A stretch of DNA of 64,000 nt from Sambucus nigra (GCA_949130495.1 OX422216.1:105283967-105347966), one strand, 5' to 3'. Shown: positions 23,081 through 35,445, counted from the stretch's first letter. The notes: generated from the letters alone by a model not told the origin. Program-made: numbers and translations.

Positions 23081-23980
23081 TTTTTAGGTAATTAAGTATA
23101 TTAAAAGAATAAAAAAGATATACAAGGAATCAAGCCAAAGGCAAAACCTAGAGGTAGGGCATACCCCACCTCCACAATAAACATAATAAGACCACTACAA
23201 GATCAACCCCACAAACAAGGCAAGACCAACACAACCCACAAGAAGGGAACCAAAATTAACTAAAGGAACAACATGGACTCAGGAAGCCCCCATTAGTTGC
23301 ACACTATCCAGTGGCTATAAGTTCTTTTAGTGTGTTTCCAATTGCTGATCTTAATCTTCATCATGCTATTAATCTCTATTAAGAGTTGGGTAGGAGTTCT
23401 ATTCCCTCTGCTATGATTCCTGCTATTTCTTTCCATCTAGAGGCAATAGATGGTAGTAGTGAAAGATAAGGTCCCGACTTTGTTGAGGAAGTTGTTACTA
23501 TTAGCATATTCTACAATCATCTCCATTTCCCTATCCCAAGTCCCCATCGTCCTATATCATTGGTTCCTACATAGAACCTCCATACAAACCTCAATGGAGT
23601 AAGGGCAATCATTAAGAATGTGAGTGATAGTTTCAATCCCATCAGAGCATAGGTGGAAGTAATTGTTATCAACAACTCTCCACTACAACAGTTTATCCTT
23701 AGTGATGAGGATTCTTCTGCAGGCCAACTACATAATGAATGAGCACCTAGGTATGTTGGCACAGTTCCAAACACGCTTGGCTAATCAACATTGGAGTTAT
23801 GGTTGCATAAATCCTGGTAGGCAGACTGAACAGTGAAAGTCCCAGAAGTAGAGGGAAGCTAAAAGATCTTATCCTCTTGAAGAGAGATAACAGGAAGAGC
23901 ACCTACCTGAATATCATTAAGTTCCCGTGTAATGGTAGAAGGCCATATCCATATATGATGATGCCAGTAATTCTAAAGTG
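23081..23980 (-). mobile_element. LINE F: 5'-truncated LINE inserted in Tat RT
   Basis: This minus-strand fragment encodes the connection/zf-RVT region in broken frames (WHHHIWIWPSTI, then HILNDCP and LSFTTTIYCL before MERNSR) and the 3' UTR. The 3' hairpin is long: GAGGTGGGG/CCCTACCTC around TATG (plus-strand 23151-23172). The tail is TTAATTACCT plus seven A's. Target duplications are GCTCGCTCATACTT (23067-23080) and GCTCGCTCCTACTT (23981-23994), with one mismatch, proving insertion into the Tat RT. Confidence 0.85.
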
Positions 23981-23994
23981 GCTCGCTCCTACTT

Positions 23995-24560
23995 AGAATA
24001 CTAATTAGACAAGGTTGATCTTCGTCCGGTAATTATCCATGGTGTCAAAGGTGTGCTCGAGGTCAGACACATGTGTCTCAGCCTTGAGGCTTTTTATCAA
24101 CATATGGTCCACATACACTTCCATGGTTTTTGCCAATTTATTCGTCAAACATCTTATTCACCAGTCTTTGATACGTTATCCCGGCTTTTTGAGGCCAAAA
24201 GTCATGACTTTGTAGCAATAAGTTCCTTTATCAATGATGAAGGAGGTCTTCTCAGCATCGATCGGGTCCATAAAGATTTGGTTGTAGCCTAAATAGGCAT
24301 CCATGAAGCTCATAAACTCGTGTCCAGCTGTGGCATATACCATTTGATCAATACTTGGGAGAGGGAAGATGTTTTTTGGACAAACTTTATTCAGGTCGGT
24401 AAAGCCCACACACATCATCCTTTTATCGTTTGGATTTGGTACAATGAACACATTAGATAACCACTCGGGGTAGACCACTTCTCTGATGAATTAAGCCTTT
24501 TCTAACTTTTTGACTTCATCTCTTATTACCTCATACTTTTATCTAGAAATCTCTTATAAA
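23995..24560 (-). pseudogene. Tat reverse transcriptase palm
   Basis: Minus strand: EVVYPEWLSNVFIVP, then KRMMCVGFTDLNKVCPKN, FPLPSIDQMV, FMDAYLGYNQIFMDP and TYCYKVMTFGLKKPG. These are the standard gypsy RT blocks with Tat-type wording. The catalytic YVDD box at about 24103-24114 reads YVDH (MEVYVDHMLIKS), losing an aspartate. 5'-ward (right) the protease/gag are missing: the sequence runs into the gag of a plus-strand Tekay-like element between about 24545 and 24600. Confidence 0.88.
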
Positions 24561-24581
24561 AAATGAGAGGGAAGCAAACGA

Positions 24582-24992
24582 GTTGGGGAGTCTAGCCAGC
24601 AGGGTCGGACATGAGGTAGTCATGCCAGTGGGGCATCCACAGCTCAGGGATAGGTCCATCATGGTGAGCAGAGTTCCCATCAGGGGGACCATACTAAGAG
24701 ATTCCGATCTAGAGATTTAAGGTAGGGGCGGGGAGGCTTTAGGCAGGGCCAGCCTGGGCAGTAAGGGCAACAACGTTTTCAGCAGGGCCAGGGGAGGGGT
24801 GGTGATGGCCATCAGGGGCGGAGGGGAGGACACTTTCTAGGGAGATGTTTTACTTATGGAAACACTAACCCCAAACGTCAGGACCGTCCTCAGATGGGTA
24901 GAGCCCTACAGCAACAGTAGCAGGGCACTCGTCAAGAGCCCAAGTGATCGTTATTTCCAACCGCCCTCCCAGCACCACCACAGATTCTAGCT
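24582..24992 (+). pseudogene. Tekay-like gag C-terminus with damaged zinc knuckle
   Basis: Plus-strand, Gly/Gln/Arg-rich gag tail (QRFQQGQGRGG) followed by a degenerate knuckle (CFTYGNTNPKRQDRPQM, where the gag at 40.3 kb keeps CFVCGKYGHKRQDC) and a proline/alanine-rich linker. It is truncated 5': no gag body, PBS or 5' LTR exists to the left. It runs into the protease without a gap. Confidence 0.6.
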
Positions 24993-27900
24993 TTGCCAGC
25001 TATTCCAGCAGCTCTAATACAGCATGGGCAGTTATACTATGGGCGTGTATACAATGTCCATCAGGCCCCAGTTCATCAGGCACCACTCGCTGTTGAGGGT
25101 ATGTTTCCTATTCATGGTACTACAGGATGCATTTTGTTTGACACGGGGGCATCACACTGCTTTATAGCTACTAGTTTTGCACGGTCCACAGGGTTGTTAG
25201 ACACAGCAGAGAGTACAGTGAATTGTGTAGACTCACCCCTAGGGAATGGGTCGTTAATTTTCTTTATATGCCAGGGAGTAGGTATAGAGATTGGTAGTTT
25301 GATTTTGCCCGTAGATATGTTAGCTTTAGATATACACGAGCATGACGCCATTATTGGCATGGATTGTCTTGCTTCTTATAGAGCCATGATAGACTGTTTT
25401 AGTAGGAATATTATCTTTGCTATACCGGGACATGAGATGTTCCTAGTGGCGATTCCTCATCCTGAGGGAGGATTGTCCACCCATTTATATTACATGGAGG
25501 AGGAGACGTATAGAGATATAGTGATCCCCATTGATTCGATTCCTGTATTTCATGAGTTTTACGATGTTTTCCAGGATATACCAGGACTACCGCCTAACCG
25601 AGAGATAGATTTCATCATAGACTTGATATCGGGCACTCGGCCGATAGCCAGAGCGCCCTACCATAAGGCTTTAGCTGAGATGAAAGAGTTACGGGACTAG
25701 ATTGAGAAGTTGTTAGGACAGGGCTTCATTCATAGGAGTACCTCACCTTGGGGTGCTCCAGTGTTGTTTGTAAAGAAGAGAGATGTGTCATTGAGGTTTT
25801 GTGTGGTTTACCGAGAGTTGAACAAAGTCACGATACGGAATAAGTATTCATTGCCCCAAATCGATGACTTGTTCGACCAATTGAGAGGGGTTGCCTTCTT
25901 CTCAAAGATAGATTTGAGATCGGGATATCACCAGCTAAGGATTAGGGAGCAGGATGTGCCGAAGACTGCTTTTCTGATGAGATATGGGTCTTATGAGTTT
26001 CGGGTGATGCCGTTTGGACTGACGAATGCTCCAGTCATTTTCATGGACTTAAGGAACATGGTGTTCAGAAAGTTATTAGATCAGTTTGTCATCGCCTTCA
26101 TTGATGACATCTTGATTTATTTTCGAATTGAGGAGGAGCATGCCGAACACCTAAGGATGGTTTTGCAGACACTGCGGGAGCACGATTTGTATGCAAAGTA
26201 TGAGAAGTGTGGGTTCTGGCTAAAAGAAGTCCATTTCTTGGGGCACATAGTTTATGCGAAAGGAATATCGGTACATCCAGGGAAGGTTTCAGCGGTGAAG
26301 GAGTAGGGACAGCCCACGATGCCGATTGAGATACGTAGTTTCTTGGGGTTAGAAGGGTACTAAAGGAGGTTTATTCGAGGATTCTCAAAGATAGCTGGTT
26401 CATTGACAAACTTAACTCGCAAATGGGTACCATTTATATGGGATGATGCCTGCCAGTTGGCTTTTAATGAGGTGAAGGACAAACTAACTTCATCACCAGT
26501 TGTAGCATTACCCAGGCCAGGGATGGAATATCTGGTTTACACTGATTCTTCCTTGTCAGGACTTGGGGGTGTGATTCAATAGGAGGATAAGGCGATTGCT
26601 TATGCTTCATGTAAGCTTAAGCCTCAGGAGAGGAATTACCCCACCCACGACTTAGAGTTAGCAGCAGTCGTGTTTGCATTGCAAATATGGAGGCATTATC
26701 TATTGGGGGAGAGATTTCATTTGTTCATAGATCATAAGTCACTGCAGTATATGTTCACGCAGCGGGAATTGAATATGCGTCAACGAAGGTGGCTTGAATA
26801 TGTGAAAGACTACATGTTCAATATCCATTACCACCCTGGGAAGGCTAATGTGGTAGCAGATGCGTTGAGCCGTAGGCCAACAGATGAGGTGGCTAAAGTG
26901 TGGAAAGCAAATTAGAAAGAACTCGAGCATCAATATACAGTTGCCCGCTCGTTTATGTCTGTAATGACGATTACACCCGAGATAGTTACCAGGGTGATAC
27001 AGGGTCAGGCAGCGGATTCCTTCTGTCAGGTGCGGATTATCCAGCTCCTAGCCGAGGGAGTAGAGTCCTTCCCAGTGAGATCAGATGGGGGTTTATGTTA
27101 TAATGGCAGACTAGAAGTTCCAGAGGGGGAGGAGTTACGACATGCAGTGATGTCTGAGTCATATTAATCACGGTTTGCGATTCATCCCAGAGGGGATAAG
27201 ATGTACCAGTAGCGATAATATTGGTGGAGTGGCATGAAGAAGGACATCATTGAGATTGTGTCGAGGTGTGCCACTTGTTAGCTAGTGAAGACCGACTATA
27301 AAAGATCGAGAGGATTACGACATCTATTAGAGATACTTATGTGGAAATGGGAGAGCATTTCCATGGATTTTATTACAGTACTGCCTACATCGCAGAGAGG
27401 TCACGATTACATATGCGTGATTATGGATCGGTTAACAAAGGTGGCTCATTTTCTGGCAGTTCGAACAGATTGTACTATGGGGAAGTATGCTCAGATATTC
27501 ATTACCGAGGTAGTGAGACTCCATGGGGTGCCCCTTGATATTGTGTCCGACCGGGATAAGATTTTTGTCCAGATTTTGAGAGAGTTTCCAGCAGGCGATG
27601 GACACAGAGTTGCGATAGAGTTCGGCCTATCACCCGCAGACGGATGGGCAAACAGAGCGAACGAACCAGATGTTGGAGGATATATTGCGGATGTATGTCT
27701 CGAATTTTGGCGGTGGATGGGAGCAATACCTTCCACTGGTGGAGTTTTTTTTATAATGACTCCTATCAATTTACTATTGGCATGACTCTGTTTGAGGCGT
27801 TATATGATAGACCTTGTCGTTCTCCAGCATGTTGGCTTGAGGAGGGGAACAACAAGTTACTTGGGCCAGAGGTGATTCAGGATACCTCGGCTAAGATTGA

Positions 27901-28420
27901 GTTGATACGGAGCCGCATTCGTGTTGCTCAAGACAGGCAAAAGAGTTGCGCCGATGCCAAAAGATTCTTCAGGGAGTTCAGTGTGGGGGATCAGGTGCTG
28001 TTGCGAGTATCTCCTATGAAGGGGGTAATGCTGTTTGGTAAGAAAGGAAAGCTGTCATCGAGATATGTCGGGCCATTCCCTATTATTGAGCGGATTGGGA
28101 CAGTAGCTTACAGACTTAGGTTATCGGAGCACCTGCATAGGATTCATGATGTGTTCCATATTTCCTCCCTGAGGAGATATCTTCGGGATGATTTGGCCCA
28201 TACACACATTGCATTGGAGGAGATTAATCTTCAGCCCAATAGTTCCTACGAGGAGGGACCAGTGGCTATTCTAGATCATAGTGAGAGGAAACTGAGGTCA
28301 AAGGTAGTGCCGTTAGTACGAGTGAAGTGGCAGCATCATAATGTAGAGGAGTCTACCTGGGAGCATGAGGATGACATGCGGGATAAATATCCAGAGTTAT
28401 TCATACCAGGTAAACCTTAA
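24993..28420 (+). pseudogene. Tekay-like pol: PR, RT, RNase H, integrase, chromodomain
   Basis: In order: protease with an intact ILFDTGASHCFI active site (about 25131); RT at 25640-26310 with [25 protein letters not shown] and the catalytic FIDD at about 26098; RNase H at 26330-26880 ([39 protein letters not shown]); integrase zinc region and core (SMDFITVLPTS, IVSDRD; third residue in a shifted frame, [13 protein letters not shown]); C-terminal GPFPIIERIG and VFHISSLRRYL; chromodomain-like tail PLVRVKWQHHNVEESTWE. Stops at 25698 and 26304 and after RNase H (26913), plus a frameshift at about 27570-27640, disable it. The domain order PR-RT-RH-INT-CHR marks a chromovirus. Confidence 0.92.
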
Positions 28421-28460
28421 TTATGTTCTTTTTCAAATTTCAGGAAGAAATTCCGTTATT

Positions 28461-28471
28461 AGGGGGAAGTA
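28461..28471 (+). other. Polypurine tract of the Tekay-like element
   Basis: AGGGGGAAGTA lies immediately before the LTR start TGTAATACC at 28472. This is the expected plus-strand primer position. The gag-only element at 35.8-44.8 kb has the same tract on its own strand. Confidence 0.85.
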
Positions 28472-29165
28472 TGTAATACCCCGTATTTTTATGGGCTTTT
28501 ATTTTAATTATGGAATTAGGATTAATTAAATTGAATGGAGAAAATTTATTTCTAATTAGTTCGGATTGAATTGTAATAATTACTAGCGTGCCGAGAGTTA
28601 GTATTTGTTGATGATAATTATGTTGAATATTACTTAGAGAGTAAAGTAATATATGATTAAGAAATATTATTATGGTCGGGAGTGAAAAATACGGCAGTTG
28701 CAATACACTTAGTTGGGACGCGCGTGTGAGTCGTGTCGGTATTACTTTATTGGGTTAAAAAGATAATTTATTTTTAAGTAACTCAGATGGTCGTTTTGAA
28801 TGCGCCAGTGTGTCCGTAAGGGTCGAAATAGTCAAAAAATATTACTACGGTGTTTTATTTGGATTTCGGGGCAAGTTAGGCCAAACAAACACCCCAGAGG
28901 GGTATTTTGGTCTATTGAGATTTTTGGGAATTAAAATGGACGAAAATAAGAAATTAAAAAGAGAAATAACGTGGGCATTAGGTTATCTGACAGTTTCAAA
29001 ACTTACGTGAGAGAAAGAGAAAACCAAAGAGGGAGAAGAATAACTCCATAGGTGCTTTGGGCTAAGGATTCAAGTACTTTCACCAGAAACCACACGTTGC
29101 GTAGATAGCGAAGAGAGGATCATCCCATACCAAATTCATTCAGCGATTAAGAAGTTCTAAAAAAG

Positions 29166-30866
29166 GCAAGTGTTTATCTTGCTGTGTTATTGAGCATATA
29201 TGATTCATGTTAACATTAGTTGATGAGATAACTAGGATGCTATGAATTTGAGACTGAATTGGGCGTAAATCTTTAATTTGGGAGTATAGGGTTGCATGTA
29301 GTTGAATAACCATGTTCTGGATATATTTAAATCCGAGTTTCATATGGGATTTCACGAAATTAAACCTGGGTTTATGTTGTTGTTAATGTAGTTTATGTTA
29401 AACTAGGGTTCATTGAAGTTTTGGGTAAATTATTGATATTCATGATTAAATATTAAGGATTTGATGTTAAAAACAGATGGGAAAGTGTTCTAATACTAGG
29501 GGATATTGATTAGAGTTGTTAAATGTGAATTAGGATGAGTTTTAAAGTAATTTGGTGTTGAAAAAATTGGAAAAATGAAACTTGTGGAAGACAGGTACGA
29601 ACCGTGAATTCTCATTCGAAGACCTGCCCAGGTCGTTCAAATGACCTCATTTGAACGAGACTTCGAATGAGATTACCAACGAATTTTTAGAGTTCGTTTG
29701 AAGTGAGAAACTCGTTCGAACAACCTCGTTCGAATGAGAATCCCCAGGTTCTAACGAGATTTCAGAAACCCCAATTCTTTCCCAAATGAGTTAAGAACCC
29801 TTCTGGGTTCCTTTAAGTGGAAAATAGGACCTTTGTTATCCTAGAGTAGCTTCTTTTCATAATTTAGAAGTGATAGAAATTATGTAACTACTAAGAGATT
29901 GGGTGGAAATGAAAGATCTTTAAAGAGCGTATACGATAGAGACTTAGATCGTACCGGTAAAGTGTTGTGGGTAGTAGGGACGAGTATACTACATATAAAT
30001 TCAGGAACTTAGGTTGCGTGAATACCTAACGAATATAATAAGTCGTGTGTATACTTATTGATTCAACTATTATGTGTATAACATACCTACACTGTTTGTT
30101 ATTGAGTGGAGGTTGCGCGTTGTGGAAAATCATGCCTTGAGGAGCCTTCGGGCGGGATATTAATTTCTACCACTAGAGCATAGAACCTAGGTACGGACTA
30201 TCTGTGAGGATGATAGTGATGACGATCGTATGGATGCTTAGGTATGTGCGTAGCCCATCGTCTTGGAACTATATTCGCCTGCAATATGTGTATTTTCTTT
30301 GATGGTTCTCGGGAGATTGAACCTTTAGTCCTTTATGAAATGAGCGATGCACCAGGACATGATAGTAGAGTACGCATGCACCGCAGCTGTGTCTCGGGGT
30401 ACAATATTTTATACATAAATAATAGAGCGTATGTGTACATGTATATTTGTAATACTATTTACTGTGTGAATTAAGTAGGCATGTATAATAATAGAATATG
30501 AAATGAACTAAGTCGATGAACATTTTACATATATTAAATTGACGAGACGCTTGTCCATATTAAAGATGAAGTACTTATAGGTACTATGTACTCTGCAAGG
30601 GAAATAAACTGGAACAATATGGAACTATAATTAGATAATAGACGGGCAAGGCCTAGTTAGTACGGGAATAGAAAATAGTGGGGTTTGATGGAACGTTAGG
30701 CGTTCACATTAGAAGAGAGGTGAGCATTTTAAGTGAGCACAATAATTTAACATGATTAATATATGTGCTATAAACTCATTTTAAGCACTTGCTGATTTTT
30801 AAACTATTTTCAACTGGGGGCTCTGACCTGTATTCTGTAATCTCTTTTCTTGTCAAATTATTTTAG
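29166..30866 (+). other. Candidate GC-AG leader intron in the 28.5-kb LTR
   Basis: Borders are AAAAG/GCAAGTGTTTA and TTTTAG/GTGCTC, in the same relative positions as in the other long LTRs. Confidence 0.35.
29612..29745 (+). repeat. TTCGAA-type inverted-word cluster (28.5-kb LTR)
   Basis: Repeated CATTCGAA, CGTTCGAA and CATTTGAACGA words occur in both orientations. The cluster starts 1,140 bp from the LTR start, the same offset as the GATCGATC clusters. Confidence 0.85.
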
Positions 30867-31376
30867 GTGCTCAGCCACAGGGACACCAAGTATAGGAGAT
30901 CCACTCATTCGACGAGTTGTATCTGCTGTGGAAGTTACTGGACCTTGGTAGTAGATGCCTCTATGTCTATCATTCCTCCTTTTGAGTTATTTTCATCAGT
31001 TGGGCAAGTTGCCTTTTTTCTATTAAAATGTTTAGAGATTTTGGATTTAGTTACTTACTTTTGTAGTTCTTGGATTTATTCAGTTGGACTATTGTATTTG
31101 AATTTTGACTAGAAGTGTTTACTCTAGTCCCTTTTATTATGTCAGCTATTTCATTTCTTATGAGATTGGATTGAATGGTGAATGTTTAGTTATTTCCTTA
31201 AATGGTTTTATATCAATTGAAAAGAAAAATTTTTGACATCAACCTTTTTAAATATTAGCTGGTTAATTTTAATAATAAAGTTTTTGACAGTGATGCATGA
31301 TCTGAACCAACCGGATATTCTGATTAAATTTTATAAATGACTGATCACCCGGTATTTAATTAGGCTGGGTGTCACA

Positions 31377-31890
31377 GGGCACTAATGGCCTAAATGATAC
31401 AATTCTCAATACTTTCTCTCTCTACTATAATAGAAGAAAAGCTTGGGCTACGCTTTGTATTTTAAGATCCTTTCTTCAGGGGAAGAGGATGGGTTTAAAT
31501 AGTGTTGGGGTGCACAATGCATCCCCAAGCATGCAAGGTGCATGTCCTTGCTGAAGCCATAAATAGGATCTTGATTCATGTCCTTTAGAATGTTCAAGTA
31601 ATGATGATGAAAATATTCCCCCATGTGCACTTATGATTCAGTTATAACTCTCTGCCCACGTGGATTCTCCTTGATGAAGTCCTGCATCACACACGATGGG
31701 GTGTCTTCAAGGGGGAGTATGACACTCCGGTCGACACGAGACTAACTAGTGGATAAGCCGTTTGAGGTGTCTCGACCTAAGAGGGTAGACGAGCACGAGA
31801 CTTCTGACGTTGGATTCCGATAAAAAGTGTGATTCATAAGGTTGGCCTTGGCCGAGCGAGTCCCAGGCTAGGAAGAGGTTACACTTGAGC
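31377..31890 (-). repeat. Tat LTR fragment (copy 2 of 13043-13700)
   Basis: It starts GGGCACTAATGGCC (copy 1: GGCATTAATGGCC) and runs in parallel to about GAGGTTACACTTG, with small indels and one larger gap. It is the remnant of what was probably the Tat 5' LTR, cut on the left by the Tekay-like insertion. Confidence 0.75.
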
Positions 31891-31911
31891 ATGTCCCAGG
31901 CTTAACCCCCG

Positions 31912-33521
31912 TGTTTGGTCAAGCCTAGCCAAAGTTGTAAAAAATTAGGGTTTTACGTTAGAAATATTTCTTTAAATTTCAAATTGACCCCTCCTCACCT
32001 TTTCAAGTTGTTAATTTTAGCCCCACCTTTTTTCTACAAGTACGTTGATAGATTTTGGGTCAAAAAGTATTTTGCCCCATGTTTCAAATTTGACCTTAAG
32101 TCTTAGATTTTATAGTCCCCAAATATTTACAAATTAACAATTTAAACTTTAACAAAACACAATTTTTGTTATAATCTTACCAAAACTAACATTATTACCC
32201 ACTATAAATACTCTCACAAGTGTTTGTGTACAGATAATCAAGTTCCTAATCTCCTCTTTTGATCACACTTAGGCCATTCGATATATGCACACGCAGGTTT
32301 TTACCTTTTTAATATTAAACTTTTGCATACTTGTTTAATTACTATTGATATCATTTCATGATAGGCCTATTTGGTTCTAAGTATGTGTAGAAATTACCAT
32401 ACTCATATGTTATTATATCACTGATTATTTTTTAATTATGATCAATCGTATCAGTTTAACCCTTTTCACTCTATAGCTTATTTTATGAAATTCATTGTAA
32501 TGATTGAACTGATTCACCTGGCACCTCTGTGCAAATTATTTATTGAAAGAATCATCAATACTAACTAGGGAGTAGACTGTCGTGTTATTCCACGAAATTT
32601 TTCTACTTGGCCTAAGGTTTTAGATGTTAAGAGCCTGGATTTTAGCTACATACGTACGAGTGCAACTTTAATTATTTGCCTAGACGGTTACTTTTCCCCA
32701 AAGGTTTTGGGCTGATTATAAATTTGTTATATTGATGATGCTTCGCTTATTTATGTACCTCGTTGTAATCTAATAAGTATGGGATTATCAGCTTAAATTC
32801 CTTGGCGTTCTTATTATTATTTTAAACCATGTGGTTGCATCCCAATAGAAAATTTCTATACACTTCAAGCTTCTATCTACATATAATTTGTTATAAATTT
32901 GGTAAGATCTGCTTTGCATATTTGTCTTTCTTACTTTTTCTTCTTGATGTTCTTGTAGAAATAAGATAGTCCCTGTCCGTTTTTGTGATATGCACGGACC
33001 GCAATTTGCTTATTTAACTATATGGGTGGAGACTAAAGAAGATGGGAGCAAGGAGTGGCGGTTTTCAATGACCTACTTTATTTTTTTATTGAGATTAATA
33101 GATTTTTGTAGAATTTCTACCACCACTTGTACTTCACCCAGAAGCCACCTCAAATGGTATAATTATTAGAATTTCTTTAGATCTATCAACTTTACCGATG
33201 ATGATCCATCGAAGCCAGATAACTTTTTCAGTTATTCCAGATACTGATCCCTCAGAGATAGATACTGCAATTCCTAATTAGGAAAAATCCAGACAAGAAA
33301 AAAAATGTGTCCCTCCTTGATGTCAAATAAGTGAATAAAGTAGTGTATATAGTGTGCTAGTCTACTAATTTAGGAGTTTGACTAACTTGAAGGTATAAGG
33401 AATAGGCTGATGTAGACTATAAACTACTACTCTTTTGTATAATATAACTAAGCTTGTTATATTTCCTCTTTTTAAAGAAATGTTCTTATAAATCTTTGTG
33501 ATTGTTATAATATAGTTTAAG
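31912..33521 (+). repeat. Gypsy X LTR 3' part and leader
   Basis: 31912-32196 is block X copy 2. It is followed by a TATA-like TATAAATA (32203-32210) and about 1.3 kb of AT-rich non-coding DNA up to the gag ATG at 33522. By position this is the promoter/R/U5 part of the gypsy X 5' LTR plus leader. The LTR end and PBS could not be fixed; TGGTATAATTATTAG near 33157 is only a weak PBS candidate. Confidence 0.45.
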
Positions 33522-33614
33522 ATGGTTAAGACTCGAATTACCTCCACTGGAACTCAAACTGAACAAACCCACACTGAAGGAATCATGCGGCTCCTTTAAG
33601 AATTGACATCCCTA
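33522..33614 (+). pseudogene. Gypsy X gag, first 31 codons
   Basis: ATG at 33522 opens MVKTRITSTGTQTEQTHTEG. The frame has one TAA and runs into ELTSL, where LINE E was inserted. The same ELTSL codons reappear at 49603 as the target duplication, and gag continues from there in the same frame. Confidence 0.75.
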
Positions 33615-33727
33615 AGAAAGATTAGAAAAAAATGCTCTCCCTTCTCTCTAAAACTCCCCTACCCTTAGCCAAAAATAACCACCACCTAAACACTCTCACC
33701 AACCTTAGAAACACCTTCTAACACCTT

Positions 33728-35445
33728 ATGTCCACCGCACAAACCCATCCCCATATGCCCAGGCTGCCCCTTGCTTTGTTAGATAAGGCGAAAACACCTA
33801 AGCAAACCCCCCTTCGTTGTGCAGGCAGACTCAAACCCTATCCCCTCAATTACCATTGCATGAGATGGTGGAGGGCGGGAAACTCACAGTTTGTACAGAC
33901 GATAACCCCAGTACTAAGAAGGAATCCACTTCTACGAATCTCGCTCACACTGCCACTGAGCATGAGGCTATTGATGATGGCCAAGTTTATGATATAAACT
34001 CTGGTAACATTTGGATGTGAAGAGAATGCATGAGCTAAATAATGAAAAAAACATCTACCTCAGTTTCCTCCTTAGTAAAGGTTTTACGCATGAGGAGATA
34101 AATGGTGTAGCTCATAAACGACCATCTCCCATCGGAAACTCTGTAAACCACCACATTGACAAGGCGAAGATGCCTCAACAGAAGAACATTGGAAGTTATA
34201 CGAGGCAGATAAGCATAGAAGATCCCTTAAATCAAGGGGGAGTACGAAGGCTAGTCTCCAAATGAAACCATCCTGTCCTATTCCTCATAAATGTGATGGG
34301 ACTCTTGAACCCATTCAACCCACAAAGGACGATAACATCAAAAACTACACTACCCAGAATAGTGGTACGATCAAATCTTCGAGTACAGTCATAGCTCCAA
34401 AACATACACCTACCCTAAAACTTTCCTACCACCAACCTCTGATGGTACAAGGCAAACCTATGGTCCAACCACCTTCCGAAGTGGCTACGGATGGAAAGGA
34501 AAAATGGAGCCACAGTGCAGTGGGGTATTTTCTGGGCAGAAGACTTTCCTTCTCTTTGTTTAGTAACGTTGCTCACAAATTTTGGGACAAACATGGCCTC
34601 ATGCATGTTATCTTACATGATAATGGATTCTTTTTATTGCTGGGAATCCTATCATTCTTAAGAATTAGGAACCAAACTTTAAAGCTAATAAAGACCTAAC
34701 CAAATCTTTGCCGATTTGGTTGAGATTCCATAACGTTCTAATCCAATATTGGTATGAAGATGGTCTAAGCTACATTGCCAGTGCCATTGGCAAACCTTTC
34801 TATGTTGACGCTGCAACAGAAAAGATGAACCGACTCCGTTATGCTAGGATCTGCATTAAAGTTGAAGCTAAAGAGATTTACCCTAAAACCTTTTAATTAC
34901 AACATGATGATGGAGAAATAACTGAAATACATATGGAATACCAAGGCATGCCCTATTCTTGCTCTAACTGCCTTGTCTTCGGGTAAAAAATTAAAAAATG
35001 TCCCCATGTAACTCAAGTATGGATGCCAAAAGATGCTACCAAAGAGAAAACCATAGAACCTCAAATAGATGAGTGGACCCTAATAGGGAAAAAAGGGCTG
35101 ACGGGGGATAAGATAGGATAAAATTACAAGGGCTTGGCTCCTCCTACTGTTATGCCTGATGATGCTTCATCTCTGGTGTCTCAAAAAGCTGATGATACTC
35201 CAGCTGAACCAATAACTGTGGTGGCTCAAAAGGTCGATGTTACACCAATCACTACCAATAGGTTCGATGTTCTCCAAGACATAGAAGAGGAAGGGGAATT
35301 AGAAACAGTCCCAACTCCCAATTGGATAGTTCTAAAAATCATTGATATTGATGGCATGAGGGTAAAACTTAACCTAAACCTCACGAAGACCCAAAAAAAA
35401 GAAACTCAGAAAGAAGAATCTAGGTATGGCCAATACCAATGCTAA
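33728..35445 (+). pseudogene. LINE E ORF1 (DUF4283 and zinc knuckle)
   Basis: The first ATG is at 33728, with frame changes at about 33820, 34000, 34260 and 34700. Recognisable parts: VGYFLGRRLSFSLFSNVAHK and HDNGFFLLLG at about 34520-34640; MPIWLRFHNVLIQYW, ASAIGKPFYVD and ARICIKVEAKE at 34708-34890; a zinc knuckle CSNCLVFG at about 34958 whose histidine position is a stop; an acidic C-terminus (DIEEEGELETV) ending 35445. This is the nucleic-acid-binding protein of the LINE. ORF2 follows after 26 bases. Confidence 0.8.

Larger units (their letters stand above)
28472..31376 (+). repeat. 3' LTR of the Tekay-like element (2,905 bp)
   Basis: It starts TGTAATACCCCG and ends GGGTGTCACA; the right flank is GGGCA. 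It is homologous along its length to the solo LTR at 18564 but divergent. The palindrome cluster position (29612-29745) is occupied by TTCGAA-type words instead of GATCGATC. Intron-like borders lie at 29166 and 30866. It inserted into the Tat LTR: the sequence right of it matches 13043 onward. Confidence 0.92.

Noticed and set aside
23517..23774. 85-codon minus-strand frame in LINE F as a separate protein
   Set aside because: It is a shifted reading of the zf-RVT region; the true frame shows HILNDCP and LSFTTTIYCL.
24993..28420. Endogenous pararetrovirus (caulimovirid-like) because of PR-RT-RNase H
   Set aside because: An integrase, chromodomain, PPT and LTR follow directly; the domain order is Ty3/gypsy chromovirus.
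33728..33997. Independent small gene with a start at 33728
   Set aside because: It lies in LINE E between the 5' end and the DUF4283 part, so it is the frameshifted N-terminus of ORF1.
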